A stretch of DNA of 39,763 nucleotides from an uncultured Corynebacterium sp. (GTDB lineage Bacteria; Actinomycetota; Actinomycetes; Mycobacteriales; Mycobacteriaceae): the NCBI GenBank assembly GCA_943913645.1, contig CALTYZ010000021.1, positions 1 through 39,763 of the forward strand, read 5' to 3'. The notes under the pieces were generated by a model. That model worked only from the letters and a program-made list of their open reading frames with translations. It had not been told where the DNA came from and did no database searches. Position 1 is the stretch's first letter, and each line of letters starts with the position of its first letter. Positions 24,050 through 33,390 of the stretch are shown here, piece by piece. The translations under genes were made by a program, and so were the position numbers.

Positions 24050-25063
24050 ATGCTCATCTCTCAGCGCCCCCAGCTGACCGAGGAATACATCGATACCAAT
24101 CGCTCCAAGTTCATCATTGAGCCGCTGGAGCCTGGCTTCGGGTACACCTTGGGTAACTCGTTGCGTCGTACGCTGCTGTCGTCCATCCCGGGTGCTGCAG
24201 TCACGTCGATCAAGATTGACGGCGTGCTCCACGAGTTCACCACAATCAACGGGATCAAAGAGAACGTTTCCGAGATTGTGCTCAACGTCAAGGACTTGGT
24301 GCTTTCTTCCGACTCCGATGAGCCGGTTGTCATGTATCTGTCTGTTGAGGGGCCGGGGACTGTCACTGCCGGCAGCATTGAGCCACCGGCTGGTGTTGAA
24401 ATCCATAACCCGGACTTGCACATCGCGTCGTTGAACGAGCAGGCACGCCTTGAGATGGAGCTTGTTGTTGAGCGGGGCCGCGGCTACGTCCCGGCAATGC
24501 CAAACTCAGGTGGGGAAGTCGGCCGTATCCCGGTTGACCAGATCTACTCGCCCGTGACTCGTGTGGCATACAAAGTCGAAGCGACTCGTGTTGAGCAGCG
24601 CACCGACTTTGACAAGCTCATCATCGATGTAGAGACCAAAAACTCGATGACGGCGCGTGATGCGCTTGCCTCTGCCGGCTCGACATTGGTTGAGCTGTTC
24701 GGCCTGGCCCGCGAACTCAACACCCTTGCTGAGGGTATTGAGATTGGCCCATCGCCGCAGGAGACGGAATACATTGCGGCGTACAACTTGCCGATCGAGG
24801 ATTTGAACTTCTCTGTACGCTCCTACAACTGCCTCAAGCGCCAGGAGATCAGCACCGTAGGTGAGCTCGCTGAGTACACCGAATCTGACCTTTTGGATAT
24901 TCGCAACTTCGGCCAGAAGTCGATCAATGAGGTCAAGATCAAGTTGGCTAATTTGGGTTTGACGCTGAAGGATGCGCCGGAAGATTTCGACCCCACGCAG
25001 ATCGAGGGGTATGACGCCGCAACCGGCGACTATGTTGACACCGCCGCGGATGATACCGAGTAG
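24050..25063 (+). CDS. rpoA: RNA polymerase alpha subunit
   Basis: The alpha dimer starts assembly of RNA polymerase, and its C-terminal domain contacts activators and UP elements. From the ATG at 24050, preceded by AAGGAG, the product has 337 residues. The N-terminal assembly domain includes EPGFGYTLGNSLRRTLLSS; the C-terminal domain includes SVRSYNCLKRQEISTVGEL and LLDIRNFGQKSINEVKIKL. A short acidic tail ends the protein. The open frame starts earlier, at 23981, but those residues are not alpha. rplQ follows after 52 bases. Confidence 0.97.
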   Translation: MLISQRPQLTEEYIDTNRSKFIIEPLEPGFGYTLGNSLRRTLLSSIPGAAVTSIKIDGVLHEFTTINGIKENVSEIVLNVKDLVLSSDSDEPVVMYLSVEGPGTVTAGSIEPPAGVEIHNPDLHIASLNEQARLEMELVVERGRGYVPAMPNSGGEVGRIPVDQIYSPVTRVAYKVEATRVEQRTDFDKLIIDVETKNSMTARDALASAGSTLVELFGLARELNTLAEGIEIGPSPQETEYIAAYNLPIEDLNFSVRSYNCLKRQEISTVGELAEYTESDLLDIRNFGQKSINEVKIKLANLGLTLKDAPEDFDPTQIEGYDAATGDYVDTAADDTE

Positions 25064-25115
25064 AGCTCGCGCTCACTTTCCCGCAGCTCACTAATCGCAT
25101 ACGAGGAGTACGAAC

Positions 25116-25757
25116 ATGCCTACCCCTAAGAAGGGTGCCCGTCTCGGAGGGTCCCCTGGCCACCAGAAGCACATTTTGTCTAATCTGGCCCAGTCGCTCT
25201 TTGAGCACGGTGCAATTAAGACCACCGAAGCGAAGGCGAAAATGCTTCGGCCTTACGCCGAAAAGTTGATCACGAAAGCGAAGAAGGGCACCTTGGCAGA
25301 CCGCCGCGCGGTTGCCGCGGAGCTTCCAAACAAAGAGATTGTTTCCCACCTCTTTCATGATCTCGCTCCGGTGTTTGCCAACCGGGATGGCGGCTACACC
25401 CGCATCATCAAGTTGGAAAACCGCACTGGCGACAACGCCCCAATGGTCCAGATTTCCTTGGTGACTGAGGAAACCGTCTCGGCAGAGGCGACCCGGACTG
25501 CCCGCGCGGCTGCGTCCCGGAAGGCCCAAGAGGCCAAGGCGCAGGAAGCGAAGGCCGACAAGGCCGACAAGGCTGACGAAGCGCAGGCCGAGGACACACC
25601 AGCCGAGGACGCGCAGGAGCAGGTCGCCGACACCGACGCTTCTGCGGTTGAGACCGATACTGCAGATGCTGAAGAGACTGCAGACGCCGCAGCCGCAGAC
25701 ACGGACGAGGCAGCCGAAGCTGCCGAGGCCGACGAGGCTGAGCAGAACAAAAACTAG
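25116..25757 (+). CDS. rplQ: 50S ribosomal protein L17 with long acidic tail
   Basis: L17 lies near the polypeptide exit of the large subunit. Residues 1-122 are the standard protein: PKKGARLGGSPGHQKHILSN, then ALFDHG-like SLFEHGAIKTTEAKAK and RDGGYTRIIKLENRTGDNAP. A tail of about 85 residues follows, made almost only of A, E, D, K, Q and T (for example KADKADKADEAQAEDTPAED), giving 213 residues in all. Corynebacterial and mycobacterial L17 often carry acidic tails, but this one is long. It is probably disordered. GAGGAG at 25102-25107 is the ribosome binding site. truA starts 60 bases after the stop. Confidence 0.96.
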   Translation: MPTPKKGARLGGSPGHQKHILSNLAQSLFEHGAIKTTEAKAKMLRPYAEKLITKAKKGTLADRRAVAAELPNKEIVSHLFHDLAPVFANRDGGYTRIIKLENRTGDNAPMVQISLVTEETVSAEATRTARAAASRKAQEAKAQEAKADKADKADEAQAEDTPAEDAQEQVADTDASAVETDTADAEETADAAAADTDEAAEAAEADEAEQNKN

Positions 25758-25817
25758 CGCGAACCGGGTGCCAACATCGACACTGCGAACCCCTCATCCA
25801 GGGATAATGCAGCAGAA

Positions 25818-26702
25818 GTGTCGAAGGTGGCACCCGCTTCGTCTTCGCACCCTGCCCCCAGCGCGGAGGTGCTGCGTATTCGTCTTGATATCGCATATGA
25901 CGGTACGGACTTCCATGGTTGGGCGCGACAGGTAGATGGAGTGCGCACCGTCCAGGCGGTGATCGAGGACGCGATGACGCTTGTTCTTCGCGTTCCCGTG
26001 CGGCTTGCTGTTGCTGGGCGAACAGATGCTGGTGTGCACGCAGCTGGGCAAGTCGCACACACCGATATCCCGCGAGCGAGCCTCGCACAGCGTTCACTTG
26101 GGGGTGAGGTGGGCGCATTGGGGCGTCGATTAGCAAAACTGCTCCCTCACGACGTGCGGATCACGCGCGTAGTAGAAGTTCCTGCGCTTTTCGACGCCCG
26201 ATTCGCAGCACTCACCCGCACCTACACCTACCGAGTCACCACCGACCCGGCGGGTGCATTGCCCACTCGGGCGCGCGACACTGCGGTGTGGACGCGTCGC
26301 GTTGATCTTGAACGCATGCAAACAGCAGCTGGTGTGGTGGAGGGACTACACGACTTCGCCGCGTTTTGTAAACCCCGCAACCATGCCACCACCATTCGGG
26401 ATGTGCACCGCTTTCAGTGGCGAGACGCATCAACCCCACACGAGCCTGACCTCTACGAAGCCACAATCACAGCGGACGCCTTCTGCTGGAATATGGTGCG
26501 CGCCCTGACCGCAGCCTGCTTGACAGTGGGTGAGGGCAAACGAGACGTAGGTTGGATAGCGGGACTGCTGCACCAAACTCGGCGCGACCCGCAGGTGCCA
26601 CTCGCCCCAGCAAAGGGGCTAACGTTAACAGGTGTCACCTACCCCCGGAAGGAAGATCTCGCAGCCCGAGTTGCGCTTACACGGGCGCGTCGCAGCATGT
26701 GA
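25818..26702 (+). CDS. truA: tRNA pseudouridine(38-40) synthase
   Basis: TruA makes pseudouridine at positions 38-40 of the tRNA anticodon arm. The 294-residue product has RLDIAYDGTDFHGWARQ, the catalytic-aspartate motif AGRTDAGVHAAGQVAH, TRTYTYRVT, the HDFAAFCKP segment and FCWNMVRAL near the end. The GTG at 25818 is the likely start but has a weak ribosome binding site; a GTG at 25869 is an alternative that would remove an alanine/serine/proline-rich N-terminus. It follows rplQ, as in other Corynebacterium and Mycobacterium genomes. Confidence 0.94.
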   Translation: MSKVAPASSSHPAPSAEVLRIRLDIAYDGTDFHGWARQVDGVRTVQAVIEDAMTLVLRVPVRLAVAGRTDAGVHAAGQVAHTDIPRASLAQRSLGGEVGALGRRLAKLLPHDVRITRVVEVPALFDARFAALTRTYTYRVTTDPAGALPTRARDTAVWTRRVDLERMQTAAGVVEGLHDFAAFCKPRNHATTIRDVHRFQWRDASTPHEPDLYEATITADAFCWNMVRALTAACLTVGEGKRDVGWIAGLLHQTRRDPQVPLAPAKGLTLTGVTYPRKEDLAARVALTRARRSM

Positions 26703-26822
26703 TCGGCCGTTGCGGCGGGATCTTCTCAGAATGCGGTAGGGCTTTTTGTCCGATTATGCCCACCTGCCGGGTAGGGGGAATAGAATGCTAGCGGTATTCA
26801 ATCAACTCAGCTTGGAGGAGCC

Positions 26823-29276
26823 ATGACGACAACAGCTGCCGCGTGGTTTGCCGTTGCTTTCTTCCTCCTCCCGGGCCTGCTGATCTCCTGGATCGCGGGC
26901 ATGAAACTGCCAGCAGCGTTCGCTTCGGCGCTGCCGGTGACGTTCGGTGTTATCGGGATGGGGGCGTGGATGTGGGGGCTGACCCCCGCACCATTCAACG
27001 GTGTTACCTACACGGTGACTATCGTTTTTGCACTGCTCGCTGCGGGCGTGTGGCGCTATGCGTTCGCGCGTAAGGCACGTCGGGGTGGGATGTTTTCGTG
27101 GCAACGTGCCCTGTTTCCGGGGGATGCCCGAGCGCGCAGTGTCCTCGACCCGACGTGGGTATTGCCGGGTGTAGGAATCATCGTTGGTGCGTGGTTATGC
27201 ATCGCTGATCGGCTCGACTGGTTAGAGCGAACTCCCAACGGCACCTACAACATTGTGCAGGGTTGGGATGTGCAGTGGCATGCCAACGCCGTGCGATTCA
27301 TCATGGAAACTGGTGTCGCATCTCCGACTCGCATGGGTGAGCTGCAAAATATTGAAACCCACGCAGATCTGCTCTACCCATCAGCCTTCCATGCGGGCAT
27401 CGCCTTGTTTGCCCGAGCTGCGGGCCTGGAAGCAATTCCGGCGCTGAACATTGCAAGTGCAGTGCTGACGAGTTTGGCCTTTCCTATCACGCTGGCGTGT
27501 CTTGTCTTCGCATTTATGCGCTCACGCGGCATGACTGCGCAAATCGGCGCTGGTCTTGCGGCTATCGCGGTGTATGCAGCACCGCAGATCCTCTGGATAC
27601 CTGACTATGTGGGCATGTGGCCTTACATGTTCGCCATTGGTCTCACCGGTATTTCCATCTGGCAGTTCCTTAACGTGCCCGGTGCCCACGCAAGTGCGCT
27701 GCCTGCAGCGATTGGATTCCTCGGCGTAGTCACAGTCCACCCGTCGGCGGTGACCGTTGTGGCGCTTGCAGTGGTGTTGAGCTGGTTGACATCGACCTTG
27801 GTCACTCCGGAACGCAGCCGCTTATCCGACACCGTGTGGATGGCGGGGCCTGCACTTGGCGCATCGCTTGTTTTTCTTCCCCAAGTGTTTGCTGGCTCCA
27901 CGCAGGCGGAGGAAGTCACCGCCTGGGAGGCTGTTGAAGACGCTTCCATCTATAACGGCTGGGAGACCGCCTTCATGATGAAAACGCGTCACGTGGGCGA
28001 GTTCTTTGCCTCGTTTGATCCCACGGTCGCGCTCTGGTTGGCTGGGTTCGGTGCGTTAGTGCTGTTGGTGTGGCGTCGGCAGGTGTGGCCGGTGCTGTTC
28101 TACTTCATCAGTTTGACGGTCTGTGTCAATGTCCTCCAACCATTCGACAATGTCTTTGGGGACATGCTCGCAGTGTTGGGCAACCTGCACTACAACACTG
28201 CGCACCGCCTGATCATGCCGGTAGCGATGAGTGTTGTTGCCGCAGCCGCAATCGGTGTGGCCGCGATGATCCGCTTGGTGACGTTGGCACCACTTGCGGT
28301 GCGCAAAGCGAACCCGGTGTGGTTGCGCGCTACCGCAGTCGCCTCCGCCGTAGCCGCACTGCTGGTGGGTGCTTTCGCAGCGCCGGCCATCCGAGCTGAG
28401 ACCCTTGAAGGGGCCGAAGATGCGTATGTCTCCTCGCGGGAAAGCCAACGGATGGTCACCAATGACGACTTAGCGGCGTTTGCGTGGCTGGCCTCCCAAC
28501 CAGCTGCCCATGAGGGCTACACGCTGGGCGATCCATCTGACGGGCACTCATGGATCTATGCCCTCAAAGGAGTTCCCACCATTTCGCGCCACTACCAGTG
28601 GCCGACAGGTGGGCGAGGGTCAAACACCGATATCGCGTTCTGGCACGCTGATGCACTTGGTGAAGGCCTGCGCGGCCAGCCAAACGCGAAAAATGTCGCC
28701 GACGAGGCCGTCAGCAATCTGAACGTGAAGTTTTACCTGCTCAGTGGCGCACCATTCTGGGCGTATCAACGCACTCAGCTGCAGCTGAATCGTGCCCTAT
28801 GGGTCACCGCAGGCGTAACGCCCGTCTACCGCAAAGGCGAGATTGTCATCTTCGCAGTCAATGATGCCTTCACTGCAAACGAGATCGCCCGTATGCAGTC
28901 AGATGCGCTTGCGCACGGCTCTGATGAGTTATTTGCTTTCAACTCGACAACTGCCCCGCCGGAGCACCCCGGGACACCGGAGGCACCACGCGGCGCAGCG
29001 CCCGCTCCTGAAACGGCACCGGTGCCCACCTCTGCACCTGCACCGACTGGTGGGACAGCACCGACCCCGCCGCCAATTGCTGGGATCGCTCCGTCTACTC
29101 GCCCCCAACCAGTACCAGCAGCCCCGCTGGTACCAGCAACGTCTGCACCAGCGGCGCCGGTGAGCAGTGCTCCGGTGCCGCCGGTACCAACACCGAGCGC
29201 ATCTGCAGCTGTCTCGGCCCATGCCCCCACCTCCGCGGCTGTCACACCAGTGTCTGGCGCAGCAGAAGGAGACTAG
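26823..29276 (+). CDS. Large polytopic membrane protein with proline-rich tail (DUF6541-like)
   Basis: An 817-residue membrane protein with about eleven to thirteen hydrophobic segments in the first ~530 residues, beginning with WFAVAFFLLPGLLISWIAG. A hydrophilic, probably extracellular domain (about 540-700) has SHPAAHEGYTLGDPSDG-like and WIYALKGVPTISRHYQWP features. A final tail of about 110 residues is made of P, A, T and S. The layout recalls the DUF6541 family of actinobacterial envelope proteins and GT-C type glycosyltransferases, but I cannot show a catalytic motif. A strong GGAGGAG (26814-26820) sets the start. It lies between truA and eccB4, 63 bases before eccB4, so cotranscription with ESX-4 is possible. 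Confidence 0.7.
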   Translation: MTTTAAAWFAVAFFLLPGLLISWIAGMKLPAAFASALPVTFGVIGMGAWMWGLTPAPFNGVTYTVTIVFALLAAGVWRYAFARKARRGGMFSWQRALFPGDARARSVLDPTWVLPGVGIIVGAWLCIADRLDWLERTPNGTYNIVQGWDVQWHANAVRFIMETGVASPTRMGELQNIETHADLLYPSAFHAGIALFARAAGLEAIPALNIASAVLTSLAFPITLACLVFAFMRSRGMTAQIGAGLAAIAVYAAPQILWIPDYVGMWPYMFAIGLTGISIWQFLNVPGAHASALPAAIGFLGVVTVHPSAVTVVALAVVLSWLTSTLVTPERSRLSDTVWMAGPALGASLVFLPQVFAGSTQAEEVTAWEAVEDASIYNGWETAFMMKTRHVGEFFASFDPTVALWLAGFGALVLLVWRRQVWPVLFYFISLTVCVNVLQPFDNVFGDMLAVLGNLHYNTAHRLIMPVAMSVVAAAAIGVAAMIRLVTLAPLAVRKANPVWLRATAVASAVAALLVGAFAAPAIRAETLEGAEDAYVSSRESQRMVTNDDLAAFAWLASQPAAHEGYTLGDPSDGHSWIYALKGVPTISRHYQWPTGGRGSNTDIAFWHADALGEGLRGQPNAKNVADEAVSNLNVKFYLLSGAPFWAYQRTQLQLNRALWVTAGVTPVYRKGEIVIFAVNDAFTANEIARMQSDALAHGSDELFAFNSTTAPPEHPGTPEAPRGAAPAPETAPVPTSAPAPTGGTAPTPPPIAGIAPSTRPQPVPAAPLVPATSAPAAPVSSAPVPPVPTPSASAAVSAHAPTSAAVTPVSGAAEGD

Positions 29277-29339
29277 TTGCTACGCTAGGCAAGTCTGGTT
29301 CGGGGGAGCCGGAAACGCGTTTCAAGGGGGAAGGGTTGC

Positions 29340-30605
29340 ATGGCAAAACGTCTGCTACCAACAACGAAAACTCAGGTTTCGGGCCATAGGTTTATGCGTC
29401 GCCGAGTTGAGCATGGTCTCATTTTCGGTGACGTGCGGATGATCCACGACCCGCTGGGATCACGCCGCAGAGCAGTGATCTTCGGGCTCGTCGCAGTGCT
29501 GATGATTTCCGGGATCATGGGGCTTTTCGCCTGGATGCGACCGAACCCAGATCCTGGTGATGCCCCGATCCTTCGCGCAAGCGACGGCACGTTGTATGTT
29601 CGCGTCGGTGATGCAGTACATCCGGTAACCAATTTGACTTCTGCCCGGCTGATTACGGGCAGCCCGGCTGAGCCAGTTCGTGTCGGCGATGAGCACTTGA
29701 CGGCCATAGCCAGGGGAGTTCCGGTGGGGATCGTCAACGCGCCCGCCATGTTCGCCCCCGACAGTGCCACAGCTGGGGCTGGCGCAAATAGTGAGGATGC
29801 CTGGTCAGTGTGTGCGACTGAGGACATGACGATTGTGCGTGCAGGCACCGCCCCAACCCCGTTGGCTGCTGGTGAAGCAGTCCTTGCAGAGGCGAATGAG
29901 AGTGAGTGGGTGATCGATGCACATGGGCGCACAAAGCTTCCGCCACCGACTACCCCGGAGGGGCGAATCATTCGTCGTGCGATCGGTATTGACAGCTCGA
30001 CGCCTCGGTGGAAACCCCCAGCGCAAATGGTTGCCGCTGTCAAAGAACTGCCGCCGTATACGATGCCGGCACCGCTGCCGGAAGTGTTGCGCACCGATGA
30101 AGGAGTGTGGGTGCGCACCGACGCTAACACCGTCCATGCGGTGACAGAGGTAGAGGCACAAATCCTGCTCGACTCGGGAGCACCCACGCGTGATATCGGC
30201 CGCGCTGAGTTGGCTGAGTACGCTGATGCCGACCCAGCCGACGGGCCGAACCTGCCAGATACCGCTGCGAAGTGGATGAATCCGAGTGACCTCGCTGTGT
30301 GTGCCAGTGCTGATGGCGGTGGTGCAACGATGACGCAGTCAGCTGCTACCGAGGGTGCAGTCGAGCTGTCTGGTGAGTCTGTGGCGACGCACTTTGCGGG
30401 GCTGACCGCAGGATCGGTGGCGGTTGATTCAGGTCATGGTTACCACGTTGTTGCGGGCAATGGTTTGCGCAACCCGGTGCCCGATGAGCACACACTTGAG
30501 GTCATCGGAGCCAAGCGCATTGAGCCAGTGCGGTGGGAGATCCTTTCTTTACTGCCAGAAGGTGAACCGCTTGAACGCGAGCGGGCCCTGACAGCGACGT
30601 ATTAA
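29340..30605 (+). CDS. eccB4: ESX-4 type VII secretion protein EccB4
   Basis: EccB is a core membrane component of type VII secretion with a single helix and a large extracytoplasmic domain. The 421-residue product has the hallmark N-terminus TKTQVSGHRFMRRRVEHGL and DVRMIHDPLGSRRR, one membrane helix at about 45-65, then the repeat domain. Two well-separated cysteines, in WSVCATED and LAVCASAD, match the disulfide pair conserved in EccB. It is somewhat shorter than the 470-500 residues of mycobacterial EccB. It is convergent with mycP4, with three bases between the stops, exactly as in the ESX-4 locus of M. tuberculosis. Confidence 0.93.
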   Translation: MAKRLLPTTKTQVSGHRFMRRRVEHGLIFGDVRMIHDPLGSRRRAVIFGLVAVLMISGIMGLFAWMRPNPDPGDAPILRASDGTLYVRVGDAVHPVTNLTSARLITGSPAEPVRVGDEHLTAIARGVPVGIVNAPAMFAPDSATAGAGANSEDAWSVCATEDMTIVRAGTAPTPLAAGEAVLAEANESEWVIDAHGRTKLPPPTTPEGRIIRRAIGIDSSTPRWKPPAQMVAAVKELPPYTMPAPLPEVLRTDEGVWVRTDANTVHAVTEVEAQILLDSGAPTRDIGRAELAEYADADPADGPNLPDTAAKWMNPSDLAVCASADGGGATMTQSAATEGAVELSGESVATHFAGLTAGSVAVDSGHGYHVVAGNGLRNPVPDEHTLEVIGAKRIEPVRWEILSLLPEGEPLERERALTATY

Positions 30606-30608
30606 CAG

Positions 30609-32003
30609 CTACGTGTCTGCGGGCGAAACCCGCCCTGTGGCGCCCCGGGCCGCGGCGATGCAACCTAATGCGGCGATCGCCAGGACGACGGCAGCCCACC
30701 ACCGCTGGGCCGCCTGCGAGTTTTGGTGTTCTCCCGGTGCAACGACCAAAGGTTCGCGTTCATTGACCGGGTCAGGCACAAGCTGGCTGACTACTTCGAA
30801 CGGTTCGATGGCACCGCCGTTCGGCTGCGCAGACGCGTACACCAGGTCACGGATTTGTTGCGGTGTGAAGTGAGGATAGCGTTGTTTGAGCAAGGCGACT
30901 GAACCGCTGACCACCGGGGCAGCAAAACTCGTGCCAACGTAGGGGACCACTGCGGTGTCGTCTTCTCCGCGCCGGTCAAGGGTACCCCCCGCCCATCCAG
31001 CACCGTCAGAAGCGAGGGCAACTGGCACAAACCCCGGCGCGGAGACATGCCTATCGGGCGATGGGATGGAGTAGCTTGCGACCTTGTAGGCGTCTTCGCG
31101 GGCGCCGACGGCGATCACGGTTGGAAAGTGGGCGGGGATGACAGTGAAGCCCTCTTCGCACGAGTCGGTGGTGTTGCCGGCAGCGGCGACGACGACGGCT
31201 CCTTCAGTTTCTGCGCGAGCGAGCGCGCCCTCGACTACTCCGAGATCCACACGGTCGGCAATGTTGGGTGCGATGCATGAGACGACTGAGATATTGATGA
31301 CGCGTGCGCGTTCATCGAGGGCGTGGTGAATGGCGTCTGCCAGGGTTTGCAATGACCCAACATCCCCACCACCTGGGGGCCTGCCGTGGTACTGGGCTGT
31401 CGTTTGCCGGATTGCGAGGATTTCGGCGTCAGGGGCGATGCCGCGGCTGGTGCCGCCGATGATCCCGGCGACAACGGTGCCGTGGCTATCACAATCAAAA
31501 AACGGGTCCGGGGTGTCAGGGTTGACAAAGTCGTGCCCGGCGATGAGCTGGTCAAGCTCCGGGTGGTGAGCAATGCCCGTGTCCACGACTGCGACCCGCA
31601 CACCTGCTCCCGTGGCGAGCTTGCGTAGTTCGTGTTTCGCTTGGTCGACTTCCTCCGACGTGTCGGGTTCAATGTGGGCCGGTGCGGCGCATTCCGAGGT
31701 GTCTCGTGGTGGTGGAGGTGCCGGTTCGGGCTGTGCTTCTACAGGAGGCTGGGGCGCTGGTGGGGGCTCTGCCGGGGGTTGGGCTGGAGGTGGCGGTCGT
31801 AGCTCCTCTGCTGGTGGGGCCTCGGGCGGCAGGATGTCCTCACCGGGTTGGTCTTCTGGCGGCAGTTCGAGTGCTGGTGGGCCAGCAGGGTCGTCTTGCG
31901 GCATCGCGTGTGGCAGGGTCATGACCCCTACCGTGGCGACGGTGGCGATAGTGGCGATGTTGGTGACCCAGCGAGCTGGGGTGCGCCGTGAACGCGACAT
32001 CAT
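30609..32003 (-). CDS. mycP4: ESX-4 mycosin protease MycP4
   Basis: A membrane-anchored subtilisin-like serine protease that is part of the secretion complex outside the cell. The 464 residues show a signal/anchor helix near 12-30, a catalytic Asp141 in VAVVDTGIAHHPELD, His174 in CDSHGTVVAGI and Ser359 in GTSFAAPVVSG, and the oxyanion Asn277 in AAGN. A C-terminal membrane helix (WWAAVVLAIAALGCIAAA) completes it. Unusual is the stretch 35-100, which is dominated by proline with glutamate and alanine and sits before the protease domain. The eccD4 stop lies one base upstream of the start, so eccD4-mycP4 is an operon. A second ATG three bases later is equally possible. Confidence 0.94.
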   Translation of the reverse strand: MMSRSRRTPARWVTNIATIATVATVGVMTLPHAMPQDDPAGPPALELPPEDQPGEDILPPEAPPAEELRPPPPAQPPAEPPPAPQPPVEAQPEPAPPPPRDTSECAAPAHIEPDTSEEVDQAKHELRKLATGAGVRVAVVDTGIAHHPELDQLIAGHDFVNPDTPDPFFDCDSHGTVVAGIIGGTSRGIAPDAEILAIRQTTAQYHGRPPGGGDVGSLQTLADAIHHALDERARVINISVVSCIAPNIADRVDLGVVEGALARAETEGAVVVAAAGNTTDSCEEGFTVIPAHFPTVIAVGAREDAYKVASYSIPSPDRHVSAPGFVPVALASDGAGWAGGTLDRRGEDDTAVVPYVGTSFAAPVVSGSVALLKQRYPHFTPQQIRDLVYASAQPNGGAIEPFEVVSQLVPDPVNEREPLVVAPGEHQNSQAAQRWWAAVVLAIAALGCIAAARGATGRVSPADT

Positions 32004-32004
32004 T

Positions 32005-33342
32005 CTATAACGCCCTGATCAGCGAGAAAAGGCCGGTCAAAGCGACGCTGAGGGGGATGACAGCGATGATCGCTGCTGCCTCAGCCCGTTCGAACCAAAC
32101 TACGGTGGTTGGTTCCAATTCGGGGATGCGGCGCGCCCATAGCATTGCGCAGGCGACGCCGACCATGATCAGCAGGCAGAGCACAACGAGTGCGGGGTGG
32201 GCGTTGGCAGTGCGGGCGAGGGCCACGGCGCTGCCTATGAGTGCAGCCAAGGCGGTCAGCGTCAACGCAATCCGTGCCGCGGGGTAGTGGTGGCGGGAAG
32301 CATGAAGCACTAACGCACCTGCGGTGGCGAGGCAGAATGCGCTTACCCACTCGCCGCCGTGCCATGCTGCGAACCCGAGCGCCGGGATGGTGCACACTGC
32401 TATCGCGGCTGCCATGGCATCTGCGATCTTGACTGCGGCGGCGCTTCGCGCGTCAACATCGAGTTGGTAGCCGTCGGAGTTTGCGAACTCCTCGCCGGCA
32501 GTGGGCACACGGGGTATTTGCAGACCGGCGGCGCGGGTGGCTACCCCTGGGGTGGCCATGACAGCCAACACACCGGCGAGCACCATGAGCGCTGCGGGCG
32601 CAAGTGGGGCCGGCAACCACGCGCCGAGTGCACCGAGCGCCGCAAGTGCGCTGCAGGTGAGGTGGAAGGCGCCTGCTGTGCGTCCGGTGAGTTGAAACGC
32701 TAACCCAGCAGCGATTGCTACTGCGGCTGCGGTAGCGCCAGCTAAGACCCCAAGGGCAGGATCTGTTGCTGATGCCCACTGGTCACGTGGGCCTGCAACC
32801 CACGCGAAGGCTGCTGCCGCGACAGCTGGTGGGACAAGCCAGAATGCCCACAGTGATTTTGCGGCAATGGCCACGGTTGCAAGTACAAGGGCACCAATGA
32901 GAAGCGCGGCACTCCACGGAACAAAGACCGACATCAGAAAGCAGATCCCCAGCACACCGGCGACTGAGGCTGCGACATCTAAGCCCTGTGGGTCGTGGAC
33001 TCCGCGGGCGGTGGCGCTGAGCGATTCAGCCGCGTCGCGGATCACCGGTGGTTCGGGTGGCTCTTCGGGGGAGAAGGTGACCACCGATCCGTCGAAAAGC
33101 GTGAGCTTGTGCAACGGCGTGTACATGTCGAGAGGTTCGCCAGCAACGGTCGTTGCCGCCCAAGGGCGGTCGATTTCCGGCAGGTCAATCAACCGTGCCA
33201 GTTCGGGCAGGATTTCGGCCAACGTGGACGAGGTTGGCAGTGTGACATCAATGTCGCGGTGGACGGCGGCGGCGTTGATGCGCACAGTGACCCGAACAAT
33301 ATGGTGCGCCGATGTGGCAACCAAGGTAAACCCCCAAATCAA
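32005..33342 (-). CDS. eccD4: ESX-4 integral membrane protein EccD4
   Basis: EccD is the main membrane-channel scaffold of type VII systems. The 445-residue frame has a cytoplasmic ubiquitin-like N-terminal domain (HIVRVTVRINAAAVHRDIDV, then the LFDGSVVTF loop, to about residue 90). About eleven membrane helices follow, from VAASVAGVLGICFLMSVF to the C-terminus. The start is not certain: the frame opens at a TTG (33342) with a badly spaced GGAAGGA, and a second TTG at 33324 with GGGGG upstream is a good alternative; no ATG is available. It is divergent from eccC4 across about 90 bases. Confidence 0.9.
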   Translation of the reverse strand: MIWGFTLVATSAHHIVRVTVRINAAAVHRDIDVTLPTSSTLAEILPELARLIDLPEIDRPWAATTVAGEPLDMYTPLHKLTLFDGSVVTFSPEEPPEPPVIRDAAESLSATARGVHDPQGLDVAASVAGVLGICFLMSVFVPWSAALLIGALVLATVAIAAKSLWAFWLVPPAVAAAAFAWVAGPRDQWASATDPALGVLAGATAAAVAIAAGLAFQLTGRTAGAFHLTCSALAALGALGAWLPAPLAPAALMVLAGVLAVMATPGVATRAAGLQIPRVPTAGEEFANSDGYQLDVDARSAAAVKIADAMAAAIAVCTIPALGFAAWHGGEWVSAFCLATAGALVLHASRHHYPAARIALTLTALAALIGSAVALARTANAHPALVVLCLLIMVGVACAMLWARRIPELEPTTVVWFERAEAAAIIAVIPLSVALTGLFSLIRAL

Positions 33343-33390
33343 TCCTTCCGCGCCGGACCCCCAATGCCTTGCGCGGTTTCAGCGGTGCTT

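Noticed and set aside
28826..29245. Minus-strand alanine/glycine-rich protein opposite the large membrane protein tail
   Set aside because: It is the reverse-strand shadow of the P/A/T/S-rich tail.
31573..32010. Plus-strand glycine/serine-rich protein
   Set aside because: It is the antisense shadow of the proline-rich part of MycP4.
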